Source of the DNA: Tissierella pigra
GTDB taxonomy: Bacteria; Bacillota; Clostridia; Tissierellales; Tissierellaceae
Assembly (NCBI RefSeq): GCF_009695605.1
Contig: NZ_VUNQ01000035.1
Span: 1-36,266 of the forward strand
Direction of reading: 5' to 3'
DNA length: 36,266 bases
Shown: piece after piece, positions 15,480 to 24,075 of the stretch
Layout of the letters: each line of letters begins with the position of its first letter
Numbering within the stretch: the first letter of the stretch is position 1
The notes under the pieces: model-generated
What the model saw: the letters and a program-made list of their open reading frames with translations, nothing else
Databases searched by the model: none
What the model was told of the DNA's origin: nothing
Position numbers and translations under genes: made by a program

Positions 15480-16361
15480 ATGTCTATTAGATTAGAGCTT
15501 TATAAAGTATTTGATAAAGTAGCTGAATGTGGAAGCTTTTCAAAGGCTGCTAAAGAATTATATATGACACAACCTGCTGTAAGTCAATCTATAGCACAAC
15601 TAGAAGAAGAATTAAAAGTAAGACTTTTTACCAGAATTCCAAAGGGAGTAATACTTACCAATGAGGGAAAGATTCTATTTGAATATACGAATTCAGCAAT
15701 TAGCTTATTAGATACTGGGGAAAAAAAAATAAAAGAATCAAGAAATTTAAATGAAGGGGAATTAAAGATAGGAGTTAGTGATACAATCTCTAGATATTAT
15801 TTATTACCATATTTAGAGAGTTTTTATAAAGATTATCCTAAAATTAAACTAAAAATAATTAATCGTACTACAGATGACCTTAGAAATTTAATAAAATCAG
15901 GTGAAATAGATATTGGAATATGCAATTTACCAATAGAGGATAAATCATTATCTATAAGAAAATGCAAAGATATCCATGATATATTTATAGGTGGAGAAAA
16001 ATACAAAGATTTGGCTTTAAAACCCATGACATATGATGAACTTTTAAAATATCCTTTAATATTTTTAGATAATAGGTCTAGGTCAAGACAATATGTAGAG
16101 GAATATCTTTTTTCAAAAGGAATAAGAATAAACCCAGAAATCGAACTAGGTTCTCATGACTTACTTCTTGAATTTGCACAAATAGGTTTAGGTTTAGCCT
16201 GTGTAGTTAAGGAGTTTTCAGAGGATTATTTAACACAGGGAATCCTATATGAAATTAATCTTGCCCCAAACATTCCAAAAAGAAGTATAGGGATTTGTTC
16301 ATTGACAGGAGTCTCTCTTTCTCCAGCATCTAAAAAGTTTGTAGAGTATTTAGTTAAATGA
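15480..16361 (+). CDS. LysR-family transcriptional regulator
   Basis: A full-length LysR regulator of 293 residues. The N-terminal helix-turn-helix is 'FDKVAECGSFSKAAKELYMTQPAVSQSIAQLEEELKVRLF', ending in 'RIPKGVILTNEG'. A linker helix and a type-2 periplasmic-binding-like effector domain follow (about 88-290), starting 'GELKIGVSDTISRYYLLPYL'. The effector is unknown. It diverges from the CofE-like gene with 97 bases between starts, the usual arrangement for a LysR protein and its target. GGAG precedes ATG 15480. Confidence 0.92.
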   Translation: MSIRLELYKVFDKVAECGSFSKAAKELYMTQPAVSQSIAQLEEELKVRLFTRIPKGVILTNEGKILFEYTNSAISLLDTGEKKIKESRNLNEGELKIGVSDTISRYYLLPYLESFYKDYPKIKLKIINRTTDDLRNLIKSGEIDIGICNLPIEDKSLSIRKCKDIHDIFIGGEKYKDLALKPMTYDELLKYPLIFLDNRSRSRQYVEEYLFSKGIRINPEIELGSHDLLLEFAQIGLGLACVVKEFSEDYLTQGILYEINLAPNIPKRSIGICSLTGVSLSPASKKFVEYLVK

Positions 16362-16431
16362 AACTAGTTATGTTGCAAAGTTAATGTATTAATAGTAAAA
16401 TATAACAAAGTATAGATAAGGAGTAATGTAT

Positions 16432-16824
16432 ATGAAATGGTTAAATAAGTTTATGACTGGTAGATATGGTGGAGATCAACTTTCAGTAGTATTGACATTT
16501 TTAGCTTTATTCTTGACTTTAGTAGCTAGATTTGCCAATATCCCTGTATTAATTTATATTGGATATATTCCATTGGTTATAAGTATATACAGGACATTTT
16601 CTAAAGATATAAATAAGCGTAGAATGGAGAACTATAAATTTACAACCTTTATGAGTCCTATTTATTCATGGTTTAAAAGGACTGAGAGAAAAGCAAAGGA
16701 TTTCAAAACCCATAAGTATATTAAATGTTCAAATTGTGGTACAAATTTAAGAGTTCCAAAGAAAAAAGGAAAAATCATGGTTACTTGTCCGAAATGCAAG
16801 GAAAAGTTTGAACAAAGGACATAG
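16432..16824 (+). CDS. Small membrane protein with C-terminal zinc ribbon
   Basis: A 130-residue protein of unknown function. Two hydrophobic helices (about residues 14-32 and 36-52) are followed by a basic stretch and a C-terminal zinc ribbon 'KCSNCGTNLRVPKKKGKIMV' plus 'TCPKCKEKF', giving CxxC-x18-CxxC. ATG 16426 is also in frame, but it lies only two bases after AAGGAG; ATG 16432, eight bases after, is the better start. It is 31 bases upstream of the membrane J-domain gene and probably in one operon with it. The zinc finger may recruit a protein partner at the membrane. Confidence 0.75.
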   Translation: MKWLNKFMTGRYGGDQLSVVLTFLALFLTLVARFANIPVLIYIGYIPLVISIYRTFSKDINKRRMENYKFTTFMSPIYSWFKRTERKAKDFKTHKYIKCSNCGTNLRVPKKKGKIMVTCPKCKEKFEQRT

Positions 16825-16855
16825 AATCTTTTAATAAAGAGAGGTTTAATATTAT

Positions 16856-17656
16856 ATGAATATATTAAAAAAGACATGGGGTAATATTTTATATATTATT
16901 GCTAAAATAGTTTCTGTAGTATTTGATGTTTTTATTGGAGTTGTAGAGTTTATTGTGAGAATTGTAATAAGTGTTGGAAGAGGAGTATTAGGTATTATAT
17001 CCATGGGTGGATGTTTATTGATTATGATATTAGGACCTGCTTTGCTACTCAACCCTCTTACTCTTTTTGGAATTGTATTTCTCCTCATATTTCCAATTTT
17101 AGGAACAAAGTTTATATCTTATTTGAAATATATAAAGTATATGGTAACAGAATATTTATTTGACCATGCAGATAATCTTATAAAAGGTAAAAAAGCAGAA
17201 TTCGGTACATTTAATGAATATGGCAGTAAGTATAGAAGAATAGAAGAAGAAAAAAGAAGAAGAGAACAACAACAAAGACAAGCAGAGCAACAAAGGGAGT
17301 GGGAAGAGAGATTCAGAAAATGGGCTGAATATCAAAATGCCCAAAGGGGAAGTAGTGGGTATGGTGGTTACAGTAGTTACGGTGGTAATTATCAGAATAC
17401 AGAATATGGAAATAGTTATGTAAATCCCAATATTGAATTTAAAAGTAAATATGAAAAGAGCTGTGATTTATTAGGAGTTTCCTATGATTCAGATAAATAC
17501 CAAATAAAACTTGCCTATAGAAAAAAGGCAAAAGAATATCATCCAGATTTAAATAAATCGCCAGATGCTACTGTGGTATTTCAGCAAATAAATAATGCCT
17601 ATGAATTTTTAAGTGATGATAATATAGAAAGATATAAAAATATAAGGGGAAATTAG
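16856..17656 (+). CDS. Membrane-anchored J-domain (DnaJ-like) protein
   Basis: A 266-residue protein built back to front compared with DnaJ. Hydrophobic helices lie in residues ~10-100. A charged, Gln/Arg/Glu-rich coiled coil ('[20 protein letters not shown]') follows at ~124-150, then a Gly/Ser/Tyr-rich linker, and a J domain at the C-terminus (~200-266) with an intact HPD (229-231). The HPD is needed to stimulate DnaK, so this protein probably brings DnaK to the membrane. DnaJ's Gly/Phe and zinc regions are missing, so it is not DnaJ itself. Translation is probably coupled with the zinc-ribbon gene before it. The client is unknown. Confidence 0.8.
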   Translation: MNILKKTWGNILYIIAKIVSVVFDVFIGVVEFIVRIVISVGRGVLGIISMGGCLLIMILGPALLLNPLTLFGIVFLLIFPILGTKFISYLKYIKYMVTEYLFDHADNLIKGKKAEFGTFNEYGSKYRRIEEEKRRREQQQRQAEQQREWEERFRKWAEYQNAQRGSSGYGGYSSYGGNYQNTEYGNSYVNPNIEFKSKYEKSCDLLGVSYDSDKYQIKLAYRKKAKEYHPDLNKSPDATVVFQQINNAYEFLSDDNIERYKNIRGN

Positions 17657-17691
17657 GATAATCCTATTATCTTTAAATAAGGAGGATAAAT

Positions 17692-18198
17692 ATGTTACCA
17701 AATAATATTATTAGTGAAAGACTAATACTGCGTGATATGATGATGGATGATTCTAAAGATGTTTGGGAGATATGGAGTAATAGTGAAAATGAAAGATATA
17801 TGAGTGATCCTGTTGAATCACAAGATGAAATTGTGTCCATATTTGATACAGACGATAGAAATGGATATTTAACAGTTGCGATTTTAAAAGATACTGATGA
17901 AATTATTGGAACTTGCTGTTTTGGTCCTACAGATAGAAATGATGAGTGGGGATTCGGGTATTCAATTAGGCAAGAGCATTGGAATAAAGGTTATGCAACT
18001 GAAATTGTAAAATCAGTTATTGAATTTGGATATAGTTCAGGAATTAAAGATTTTATTGCAAGTTGTGCCATAGAAAATACTGCATCAGGTAAGGTTATGG
18101 AGAAATGTGGAATGTATATAGACCATAAAGGTAGTTTTAGACAGCCCAAACTAGATATAGTATATGAGTCAAATGTTTATAAGCTGCATATAGATTAG
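17692..18198 (+). CDS. GNAT-family N-acetyltransferase (RimJ/RimL-like)
   Basis: A 168-residue RimJ/RimL-type acetyltransferase. It opens with 'ISERLILRDMMMDDSKDVWEIWSN', has a central 'DEIIGTCCFGPTDRNDEWGFGYSI' and an acetyl-CoA loop 'RQEHWNKGYATEIVKSVIEFGY'. It ends with 'IENTASGKVMEKCGMYIDHKG'. It is related in plan to the GNAT enzyme at 197-784, but is not a recent duplicate. AAGGAGG lies seven to eight bases before the ATG. The substrate is unknown. It converges on the diaminopimelate dehydrogenase gene. Confidence 0.88.
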   Translation: MLPNNIISERLILRDMMMDDSKDVWEIWSNSENERYMSDPVESQDEIVSIFDTDDRNGYLTVAILKDTDEIIGTCCFGPTDRNDEWGFGYSIRQEHWNKGYATEIVKSVIEFGYSSGIKDFIASCAIENTASGKVMEKCGMYIDHKGSFRQPKLDIVYESNVYKLHID

Positions 18199-18213
18199 CA
18201 TTGGATAAAGTTA

Positions 18214-18241
18214 AGAGGATTAATCAAAAGATTAATCCTCT
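18214..18241. terminator. Hairpin between convergent genes
   Basis: A perfect 12-bp stem AGAGGATTAATC-aaaa-GATTAATCCTCT lies between convergent genes and overlaps the ddh stop codon by two bases. There is no long T run on either side, so termination is likely but not textbook. Confidence 0.55.
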
Positions 18242-19217
18242 ATAGTAATTCTTTTCGTAATTCTTCCATTGATTTATGAGATAAGTATCCTAAAGGAATA
18301 TCAAATATAGTAATAGCACCAATTTTTCCTTCTAAGGTCATCTTATAAACTGCCCTAGCATAAGCTACCAGCACAGACGAAGTGAATTCTGGGTTACTAT
18401 CAAGAGTAAGGTTAAACTCCATTTTTTGTTTGTGTTCTAGTCCTGTATTTCCAGCCCTAATGACAAATCCTCCATGGGGCATTTCATTATGATTTTTGTT
18501 GAATTCTTCCTCTGATATAAAGAATACAGTTGTGTCATATTCAGCAAAGTAATTTGGCATAGTCTTTATTTCTTTTTCTATTCTATCTTTATCTTCATTA
18601 TCTTCACACACTACATAGCATATCCTTTTATGTCTACTACAGATTGGAGTATCTAAAATCTCACAATTTCTTACTTTTTCTAGAGCTTCTTTAACAGGTA
18701 CAGTATATTGTACTCCATATTTTACACCATTTACTCTTCTAATTGCGTCTGAATGACCTTGGCTCAAGCCCTCTCCCCAAAAAGTATAATCTTTCCCATT
18801 TGGTAAAACACATTGACCTAATAATCTATTGAGAGAAAATAGCCCAGGGTCCCATCCAACTGATATAAGACTTAAATTTTTATTTTTAGATGCTATATTA
18901 TTGATTTTTTCAAAGTATTCAGGAATTCTTCCATGATTATCAAAACTATCTACAGTATTAAAATTTTCTGCTATCATGGGTCCTTGTTCATCAAGGTCCA
19001 TTAGAGAACCACCACATAGTATCATTACATCAATTTTATCTTTAAAATCCAATATATTAGAAATATGTACTACATTAGTATTTGTATTTAATAAATCAGG
19101 TTTTCGTCTTGTAAATATGGCTACTAGCTCCATATCAGCATTTTCTTTAACGGCTAATTCAGCACCCTTACCTAAATTCCCATAACCTACGATACCAATT
19201 TTAATTTTCTTATTCAT
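18240..19217 (-). CDS. ddh: meso-Diaminopimelate D-dehydrogenase
   Basis: Makes meso-2,6-diaminopimelate directly from tetrahydrodipicolinate, ammonia and NADPH, by-passing the acylated intermediates, for lysine and peptidoglycan. The 325 residues match the family length. Seen are the NADP site 'IGIVGYGNLGKGAELAV', 'VAIFTRRKPD', 'ILCGGSLMDLDEQGP', 'SVGWDPGLFSLNRLLG' and the substrate segment 'FWGEGLSQGHSDAIRRVNGVK'. GGAGG precedes the start. It is a single gene. Its presence implies the cell can use the one-step dehydrogenase branch. Confidence 0.93.
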   Translation of the reverse strand: MNKKIKIGIVGYGNLGKGAELAVKENADMELVAIFTRRKPDLLNTNTNVVHISNILDFKDKIDVMILCGGSLMDLDEQGPMIAENFNTVDSFDNHGRIPEYFEKINNIASKNKNLSLISVGWDPGLFSLNRLLGQCVLPNGKDYTFWGEGLSQGHSDAIRRVNGVKYGVQYTVPVKEALEKVRNCEILDTPICSRHKRICYVVCEDNEDKDRIEKEIKTMPNYFAEYDTTVFFISEEEFNKNHNEMPHGGFVIRAGNTGLEHKQKMEFNLTLDSNPEFTSSVLVAYARAVYKMTLEGKIGAITIFDIPLGYLSHKSMEELRKELL

Positions 19218-19356
19218 ATTACACCTCCAGTTTGATATTATAATTATATCATTTATTGATGGATATTATAATAGTATTAGCATATTATTAGAATTAGAAT
19301 AATTGGGTATTAATAGTTGAAGAGAATAATATATAGGACCTAAGGGAGAGAAATAA

Positions 19357-20658
19357 ATGGATTATGCTAGACAAATACAAGAAATAGTTAAATATTTTAT
19401 AAATGGAGAAAAAAATATAGAGGACTTTAAAATTGGAGTTGAATTTGAACATTTTATAGTAGATAAAGATTCTTTAAGGACTATCTCCTATTATGGTGAA
19501 AATGGTATAGGTGAAACGTTACATGAACTTGAAAAAGGTGGTTGGACGGGAAGTTATGAAGGAGAATACATTCTTGGACTAAAAAAAGGAAATAAGACTA
19601 TAACTTTAGAACCAGGAAGTCAATTTGAACTTAGTATAGAAGCTAAAGTAAATATAAAAGAACTTGAAAGAGAGTATCTAGGATTTTTAAATGAAATAGT
19701 TCCAATACTTCATAAAAAAAATCAAGGGCTAATGGCAGTATCATATCATCCAGAAACTAAAATAGATGATATAAAGCTTTTGCCAAAGGAAAGATATGAT
19801 ATTATGTTTAACTATTTTAAAACCAAGGGAAAATATGCTCATAATATGATGAAAGGCACAGGGGCATTACAAATAGCCATAGACTATAAGTCGGAGGAAG
19901 ATTATAGAAGAAAGTTTAGAGTAGCCAATGGATTGTCTCCAGTATTATATGCTCTATTTGATAATGGATTTTATTTTGAAGGAGAAAAGTGGAATAAATA
20001 TAATTTGAGAACTGATATATGGAATAATTGTGATAATGATAGATCAGGAGTAGTACAGCATGCTTTAGATAATGATTATGGATATAAAAAATATGCCGAA
20101 TATATACTTAATAGTCCCCCTATACTTATAATAAAAGACAATGAAGTAATACCAACTGGTGAAAGAAAAGTAAAAGAAATTTTTGATCCAGAAAACTATA
20201 AGAAAGAAGAGTTGGAACATTTATTGACTATGTTTTTCCCAGATGTACGAACTAAAGGGTTTATTGAAATTAGAATGATGGACTCAGTTCCATATCCATT
20301 AAGTTTTGCAGCAGTGGCTTTAATAAAGGGGATATTCTATGATGAAGAAAATTTAAATAAAGTATATGATTATATTAAGTATATAACTATCCATGATGTA
20401 AATAAATCAAAAGAGGATATTATGGAAAATGGACTAAAAGGTAGGTTAAATGATAAAACTGTATTGGAAATAGGTAAATGGTTGGTAGAATTGGCACAAC
20501 AAGGTTTAGATAAGGAAGAGGCTAAATACTTACTACCCCTTGAAGGAATGATTATATCAGAAACGAACCCCTATGGAATCACAGAAGAAAAATCTGAGTT
20601 AGGAAAGAAAGCAGCTTTAAATTGGTGTTTACTGAATAATAATATTGAGGTGATTTAA
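19357..20658 (+). CDS. gshA: Glutamate-cysteine ligase (GCS2 family)
   Basis: Joins the gamma-carboxyl of glutamate to cysteine with ATP. The 433-residue protein is of the GCS2 (plant/alphaproteobacterial) type, not the E. coli GshA type. It shows 'FKIGVEFEHFIVDK', 'ITLEPGSQFELSIEAK' (the active-site E..Q.E block), 'GTGALQIAIDYKSEEDY' and 'PDVRTKGFIEIRMMDSVPYPLS'. GGGAG precedes the start. Its TAA overlaps the next ATG by one base, so translation is coupled to an ATP-grasp ligase. That partner is not the classical GshB, so the final product (glutathione or a different gamma-Glu-Cys derivative) is uncertain. The fused GshAB of other clostridia is not what is seen here. Confidence 0.88.
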   Translation: MDYARQIQEIVKYFINGEKNIEDFKIGVEFEHFIVDKDSLRTISYYGENGIGETLHELEKGGWTGSYEGEYILGLKKGNKTITLEPGSQFELSIEAKVNIKELEREYLGFLNEIVPILHKKNQGLMAVSYHPETKIDDIKLLPKERYDIMFNYFKTKGKYAHNMMKGTGALQIAIDYKSEEDYRRKFRVANGLSPVLYALFDNGFYFEGEKWNKYNLRTDIWNNCDNDRSGVVQHALDNDYGYKKYAEYILNSPPILIIKDNEVIPTGERKVKEIFDPENYKKEELEHLLTMFFPDVRTKGFIEIRMMDSVPYPLSFAAVALIKGIFYDEENLNKVYDYIKYITIHDVNKSKEDIMENGLKGRLNDKTVLEIGKWLVELAQQGLDKEEAKYLLPLEGMIISETNPYGITEEKSELGKKAALNWCLLNNNIEVI

Positions 20659-21977
20659 TGAACTGGAAAGAAGTAAATGATGATTATATAGAACTAATTA
20701 AATCTGATATGGGAAAATATGAAAAGGACTATAGATTAACACTAGAAAAGGTAGCAAATTCTACAGCAATATATAAAGGAAAGCCAGTACCATTTCTTTA
20801 TCACCCTATGTTTTATACTGAAAAAGATATAGAAAACTTCACAAAGATTGGTGATACTCTTATTTCCATAACTAATAAAGTGACTAAAAGATACTTAGAG
20901 TCTAAGGGGTTCAGACAAAAGTTTGAATTCAGTCCTCTTTTAGAAGAGCTGATTTTAGTAGATAATGGATATGATATAAATGTTCCCATAGGAAGATTTG
21001 ATCTATTCTATAAAGATGAAGATAATTTCAAATTTTGTGAGCTAAATACGGATGGTTCTTCTGCAATGAATGAAGATAATACCATAGGGGAAATATTACT
21101 TCAAACAGAGGCTTTAAAGGATTTTTCTAAAGAATATAATTTATCTTTATTTGAATTAATAGATAGATGGGTAGACGATAGTGTTAGTATATTTAGACAA
21201 TGGAATAACAAAATAGAAAAACCTAATATAGCCATAGTAGATTTTACTGAATCTGGTACATCTAAAGAGTTTGAAGTTTTTAAGGCTGCATTTATAAAAA
21301 AGGGATATAATACTATAATTGCAGATCCTAGAGATTTAAAGTATAGAGATGGAGGATTATATTTTGAAGACTTTAAAATAGATATGGTATATAGAAGAAT
21401 TGTAACCTTTGAGCTAATAGAAAAGGCTAATGAAATACCAGATTTTATTGAGGCATATAAAAATAAGGCATTTTGTTCCATAGGATCCATCAGGTCTCAA
21501 GTAGTACACAATAAAATAATATTTAAGATATTACATGATGAAGATACACTGGAATTTTTATCAGAGGAAGAAAGAAAATTTGTGAAGAATCATATACCTG
21601 TTACTGGACTATTTAAGGGAGATAATAAGGTCTATAATGAAGTCTTGAACAATAAAGATAAATATATAATGAAACCTTTAGATTTAAATGCTTCCCAAGG
21701 CGTATATGCAGGCAGAGATTTAACACAAGATGAGTGGAAGAAAAGACTAGATGACTCCTTTAATAAAGATTATTTATATCAAGAATTCTTTACACCTTTC
21801 ACTAGAGAACATATTTTATTTGAAGATAATGAGATAAAAGTAGAGGAGTTTAGATCTATAGTTGGACTTTTTATGTATAAGGAAAAATTTGCAGGTATTT
21901 ATACTAGAATAGGAAAAAATAATATAATATCTGGACTTACAGACTATTATACATTACCAAATATATTGGTGAAATAG
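20658..21977 (+). CDS. Glutathionylspermidine-synthase-type ATP-grasp ligase
   Basis: A 439-residue ATP-grasp ligase of the GSP-synthase C-terminal type. Recognisable parts are 'RFDLFYKDEDNFKFCELNTDGSSAMNED' (compare 'ELNADTP' of the family), 'DMVYRRIVTFELIEKA' and 'IGSIRSQVVHNKIIFKIL'. The ATP-binding 'KYIMKPLDLNASQGVYAGRDL' and the closing 'VEEFRSIVGLFMYKEKFAGIYTRIG' follow. The amidase domain of E. coli Gsp is absent. It overlaps gshA by one base, so its substrate is probably gamma-glutamylcysteine. The second amine may be glycine (a non-orthologous glutathione synthetase), a polyamine or another amino acid. No terminator is seen after it. Family: fairly sure; reaction: unknown. Confidence 0.75.
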   Translation: MNWKEVNDDYIELIKSDMGKYEKDYRLTLEKVANSTAIYKGKPVPFLYHPMFYTEKDIENFTKIGDTLISITNKVTKRYLESKGFRQKFEFSPLLEELILVDNGYDINVPIGRFDLFYKDEDNFKFCELNTDGSSAMNEDNTIGEILLQTEALKDFSKEYNLSLFELIDRWVDDSVSIFRQWNNKIEKPNIAIVDFTESGTSKEFEVFKAAFIKKGYNTIIADPRDLKYRDGGLYFEDFKIDMVYRRIVTFELIEKANEIPDFIEAYKNKAFCSIGSIRSQVVHNKIIFKILHDEDTLEFLSEEERKFVKNHIPVTGLFKGDNKVYNEVLNNKDKYIMKPLDLNASQGVYAGRDLTQDEWKKRLDDSFNKDYLYQEFFTPFTREHILFEDNEIKVEEFRSIVGLFMYKEKFAGIYTRIGKNNIISGLTDYYTLPNILVK

Positions 21978-22106
21978 GAAAGAAATCTTATTATATTGTT
22001 TTTTCAGTATAAAGGGTTACTTTTATAAAAAATAAGGTTTAAATTGATTATTAAATTTAATTGTGATATTATTTTCATATATTTGAAAACTAAATAAAAA
22101 TTATTC

Positions 22107-22199
22107 ACTGGGAGTGCTAGAAAGGCTAGCTGAGAAAAAGACCCTATAAAGTCTTTAATCCCTTAACCTGATCTGGGTAATACTAGCGTAGGGAAGTGT
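22107..22199 (+). ncRNA. TPP riboswitch (THI element)
   Basis: All landmarks are present: ACTGGGAGTGCT, GGCTAGCTGAGA, a variable arm, CCCTTAACCTGATCTGGGTA, then ATACTAGCGTAGGGAAGTG. A terminator follows at 22232-22264. Thiamin pyrophosphate binding should favour termination and lower thiW expression. It occupies the middle of the 310-base gap between the ATP-grasp gene and thiW. Confidence 0.97.
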
Positions 22200-22231
22200 A
22201 AAGATTTAGCATTTATTTATATGTTTAATTC

Positions 22232-22264
22232 AGCGCAAGTCCTACATGGATTTGTGCTTTTTTT
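22232..22264 (+). terminator. Terminator of TPP riboswitch
   Basis: An 11-bp stem with two G-T pairs (22232-22242 with 22248-22258) and a five-base loop is followed by an uninterrupted T run. It acts as the expression platform for thiW. Confidence 0.85.
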
Positions 22265-22287
22265 GTTTTCTATAAGGAGGTGATATC

Positions 22288-22797
22288 GTGAATTTGAGAA
22301 AGCTAACCCTATCTTCTTTACTAATAGGAATTGGAGTGGTAAGTTCCAATATTATTTATATTCCTTTAGGAATCGCAAAGGTATTTCCTGTACAACATGT
22401 GATAAACGTAATAATGGCAGTATTATTTGGACCTTGGTATGGAATTGCAGTTGCTTTTCTTATTTCATTAATAAGAAATCTATTAGGTACTGGTTCCTTA
22501 CTAGCATTTCCTGGTAGTATGATTGGGGCATTTTTAGCTGGAATATTGTATAGAAACACTAATAAGTCAATCTATGCCATTATAGGTGAAGTAGTTGGAA
22601 CTGGTATAATTGGTGCAGTAGTTTCTTACTCTATAGCCAAGTACTTTTTGGGAAAAGAGAGTACATTAATATTTTTTGTAGGTCCATTTATTCTAAGTTC
22701 TTTAGTTGGCGGAATTAGTGGATATTTTTTACTGAAATTGATTGCCAAAACCAATGTTTTGAAGGTTTATATTACTAATATAGATGATTTGAAATGA
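22288..22797 (+). CDS. thiW: ThiW, thiamin-precursor ECF transporter S component
   Basis: A small membrane protein of 169 residues with about five to six hydrophobic helices. It carries the ThiW pattern: 'IPLGIAKVFPVQHVINVIMA', 'FGPWYGIAVAFLISLIRNLL' and 'GTGSLLAFPGSMIGAFLAG'. ThiW is predicted to bind the thiazole part of thiamin, or a derivative, and to work with the shared ECF ATPases and EcfT, which are not in the window. GTG 22288 lies six bases after AAGGAGGTG. Control by the TPP riboswitch upstream supports the assignment. It is a single gene, ending at a terminator. Confidence 0.9.
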   Translation: MNLRKLTLSSLLIGIGVVSSNIIYIPLGIAKVFPVQHVINVIMAVLFGPWYGIAVAFLISLIRNLLGTGSLLAFPGSMIGAFLAGILYRNTNKSIYAIIGEVVGTGIIGAVVSYSIAKYFLGKESTLIFFVGPFILSSLVGGISGYFLLKLIAKTNVLKVYITNIDDLK

Positions 22798-22852
22798 AAA
22801 GCCATTAACAAATATAGGAATTATGCTTTAATTTTTTTTAAAGTTAAATAAT

Positions 22853-22882
22853 AAAAAGACAGAGGATTTTCTCTGTCTTTTT
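22853..22882. terminator. Bidirectional terminator between thiW and rbr
   Basis: A perfect 12-bp stem AAAAAGACAGAG/CTCTGTCTTTTT with a six-base loop and T runs in both directions, between convergent genes. Confidence 0.88.
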
Positions 22883-22905
22883 GATTAATTTAAAATTAGC
22901 TTATA

Positions 22906-23400
22906 TTAATATTTAATAAATTTTGAACCAGCTACATTACAAATACTACATTTTTCTGGTACGAATTTTTCAATGTTTCCACAAACAGGACATAGATAGT
23001 AGAAAACTTCTTCTTCGCTGTCTAGATTATCTAAAGCTTCTTGATATAATTTTGCATGAACTCTTTCAGCTTCCATGGCATAAGTAAATGTTTGTACTGC
23101 TGCTTTATTACCTTCAGCTTCAGCAATTTCTACAAAAGGTGGATACATAGTTTCAAATTCAAAAGTTTCACCATTTACTCCATCTTCAAGGTTTTCAGCA
23201 GTTGTTCCAACATTACCTGCTACTTTGAAATGTCTAAGAGCATGAATAGTTTCAGCATCAGCTGCTGCCTTAAATAATTTTGCAGCATTTATTTTTCCTT
23301 CTGATTCAGCTTTTTCTGAATACGCTAAGTACTTTCTATTTGCTTGAGATTCTCCAGCAAATGCTTCCATAAGATTTTTAATAGTTTTGTTGTTTTCCAT
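22906..23400 (-). CDS. rbr: Rubrerythrin
   Basis: An NADH-linked peroxide reductase used by anaerobes for oxygen defence. The first ~130 residues are the diiron ferritin-like domain, with 'EAFAGESQANRKYL' (E...E pattern), 'AADAETIHALRHF' and 'AMEAERVHAKLYQ'. The last ~35 are the rubredoxin-like iron site, 'YLCPVCGNIEKFVPEKCSIC', with two CxxC pairs. At 164 residues it is slightly short but complete. AGGGGGAAAAAC precedes the start. perR lies 47 bases upstream on the same strand, so the two probably form one operon under the Per box at 23920. Confidence 0.95.
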   Translation of the reverse strand: MENNKTIKNLMEAFAGESQANRKYLAYSEKAESEGKINAAKLFKAAADAETIHALRHFKVAGNVGTTAENLEDGVNGETFEFETMYPPFVEIAEAEGNKAAVQTFTYAMEAERVHAKLYQEALDNLDSEEEVFYYLCPVCGNIEKFVPEKCSICNVAGSKFIKY

Positions 23401-23447
23401 TTGTTTTTCCCCCTAATTTTATATTTTATATTTTTTTAAATATTAAA

Positions 23448-23867
23448 CTAATTAACTTTACTACAATTTGAACATAGTCCTTTAAAATACATATCCTTAT
23501 TATGGATTTTAAAATTATCCAATTCTTTTATTTCTAATGAATCGAAGTCTATTTGAAAATCAAATATCTTTTTACAAGAACTACATTTAAAATGTCCATG
23601 ATCTTTAGTAGTACTATCATAACGAGCTTCATTATCCTCTATAGTTAAAACTTTTACTAAATCGCTGTCTACTAAGGCATTTAATGTATTATAAATAGTT
23701 GTTTTTGATAATGTGGGAATTTCCTTTTGTAAATCTTTAAAAATCTCATCAACAGTTGGATGGGTTCTATTATTGTTTAGATACTCTAAAACCTTTAACC
23801 TTTGGTGAGAAAGACGGATATTTTTATTCTTTAACTCATTTACTAAATCTTCAAAGGTTTCATTCAT
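23448..23867 (-). CDS. perR: Fur-family peroxide-sensing repressor PerR
   Basis: A 139-residue Fur-family repressor. The N-terminal winged helix includes 'IRLSHQRLKVLEYLNNNRTHPTVDEIFKDL' and 'LSKTTIYNTLNALVDSDLVK'. The sensing segment 'RYDSTTKDHGHFKCSSCKKIF' holds the His/Asp ligands of the regulatory metal site, and the structural zinc site is CSSC with CSNC. Gene order (perR then rbr) and a perfect Per-type box upstream make PerR more likely than Fur or Zur. It should repress itself and rbr until peroxide oxidises it. Assignment to PerR rather than another Fur member is inference from context. Confidence 0.88.
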   Translation of the reverse strand: MNETFEDLVNELKNKNIRLSHQRLKVLEYLNNNRTHPTVDEIFKDLQKEIPTLSKTTIYNTLNALVDSDLVKVLTIEDNEARYDSTTKDHGHFKCSSCKKIFDFQIDFDSLEIKELDNFKIHNKDMYFKGLCSNCSKVN

Positions 23868-23919
23868 CTTTTCACATCCTTTAAATATATAATGCCATAT
23901 AACAATAATTATTACTAAG

Positions 23920-23934
23920 TTGTAATGATTACAA
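23920..23934. promoter_or_regulatory. PerR box
   Basis: TTGTAATGATTACAA is a perfect 7-1-7 inverted repeat. It differs from the PerR consensus TTATAATNATTATAA by one base in each arm. It is 53 bases upstream of the perR start and is oriented to control perR-rbr. Confidence 0.8.
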
Positions 23935-23996
23935 ATTAATTATAAATGTAAAGATAAATAATGTCAAGAAGAATTTTATAATATTTAGAAAAGATA

Positions 23997-24025
23997 TTGA
24001 CAAAAATTCAAAATACATATATACT
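23997..24025 (+). promoter_or_regulatory. Sigma-A promoter of gntR-ABC operon
   Basis: TTGACA (23997-24002), a 17-base spacer and TATACT (24020-24025) form a near-consensus promoter. It overlaps by its last base the inverted repeat at 24025-24040. Confidence 0.75.
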
Positions 24026-24040
24026 TAGTTACATAACTAA
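24025..24040. promoter_or_regulatory. Probable GntR operator
   Basis: TTAGTTA-ca-TAACTAA, a perfect inverted repeat, begins at the last base of the -10 box, so a bound protein would block transcription. The first gene of the operon encodes a YtrA-type GntR repressor, the likely ligand. A further CTAA repeat follows. Confidence 0.65.
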
Positions 24041-24075
24041 CTAACCAATCAACATATAAATAAGGAGGGGTTCAG

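Noticed and set aside
14154-22882. Dispersed repeat suggested by nearly identical hairpins at 14154 and 22853
   Set aside because: Both are short terminators between convergent genes, and similarity does not extend beyond the stem and T run.
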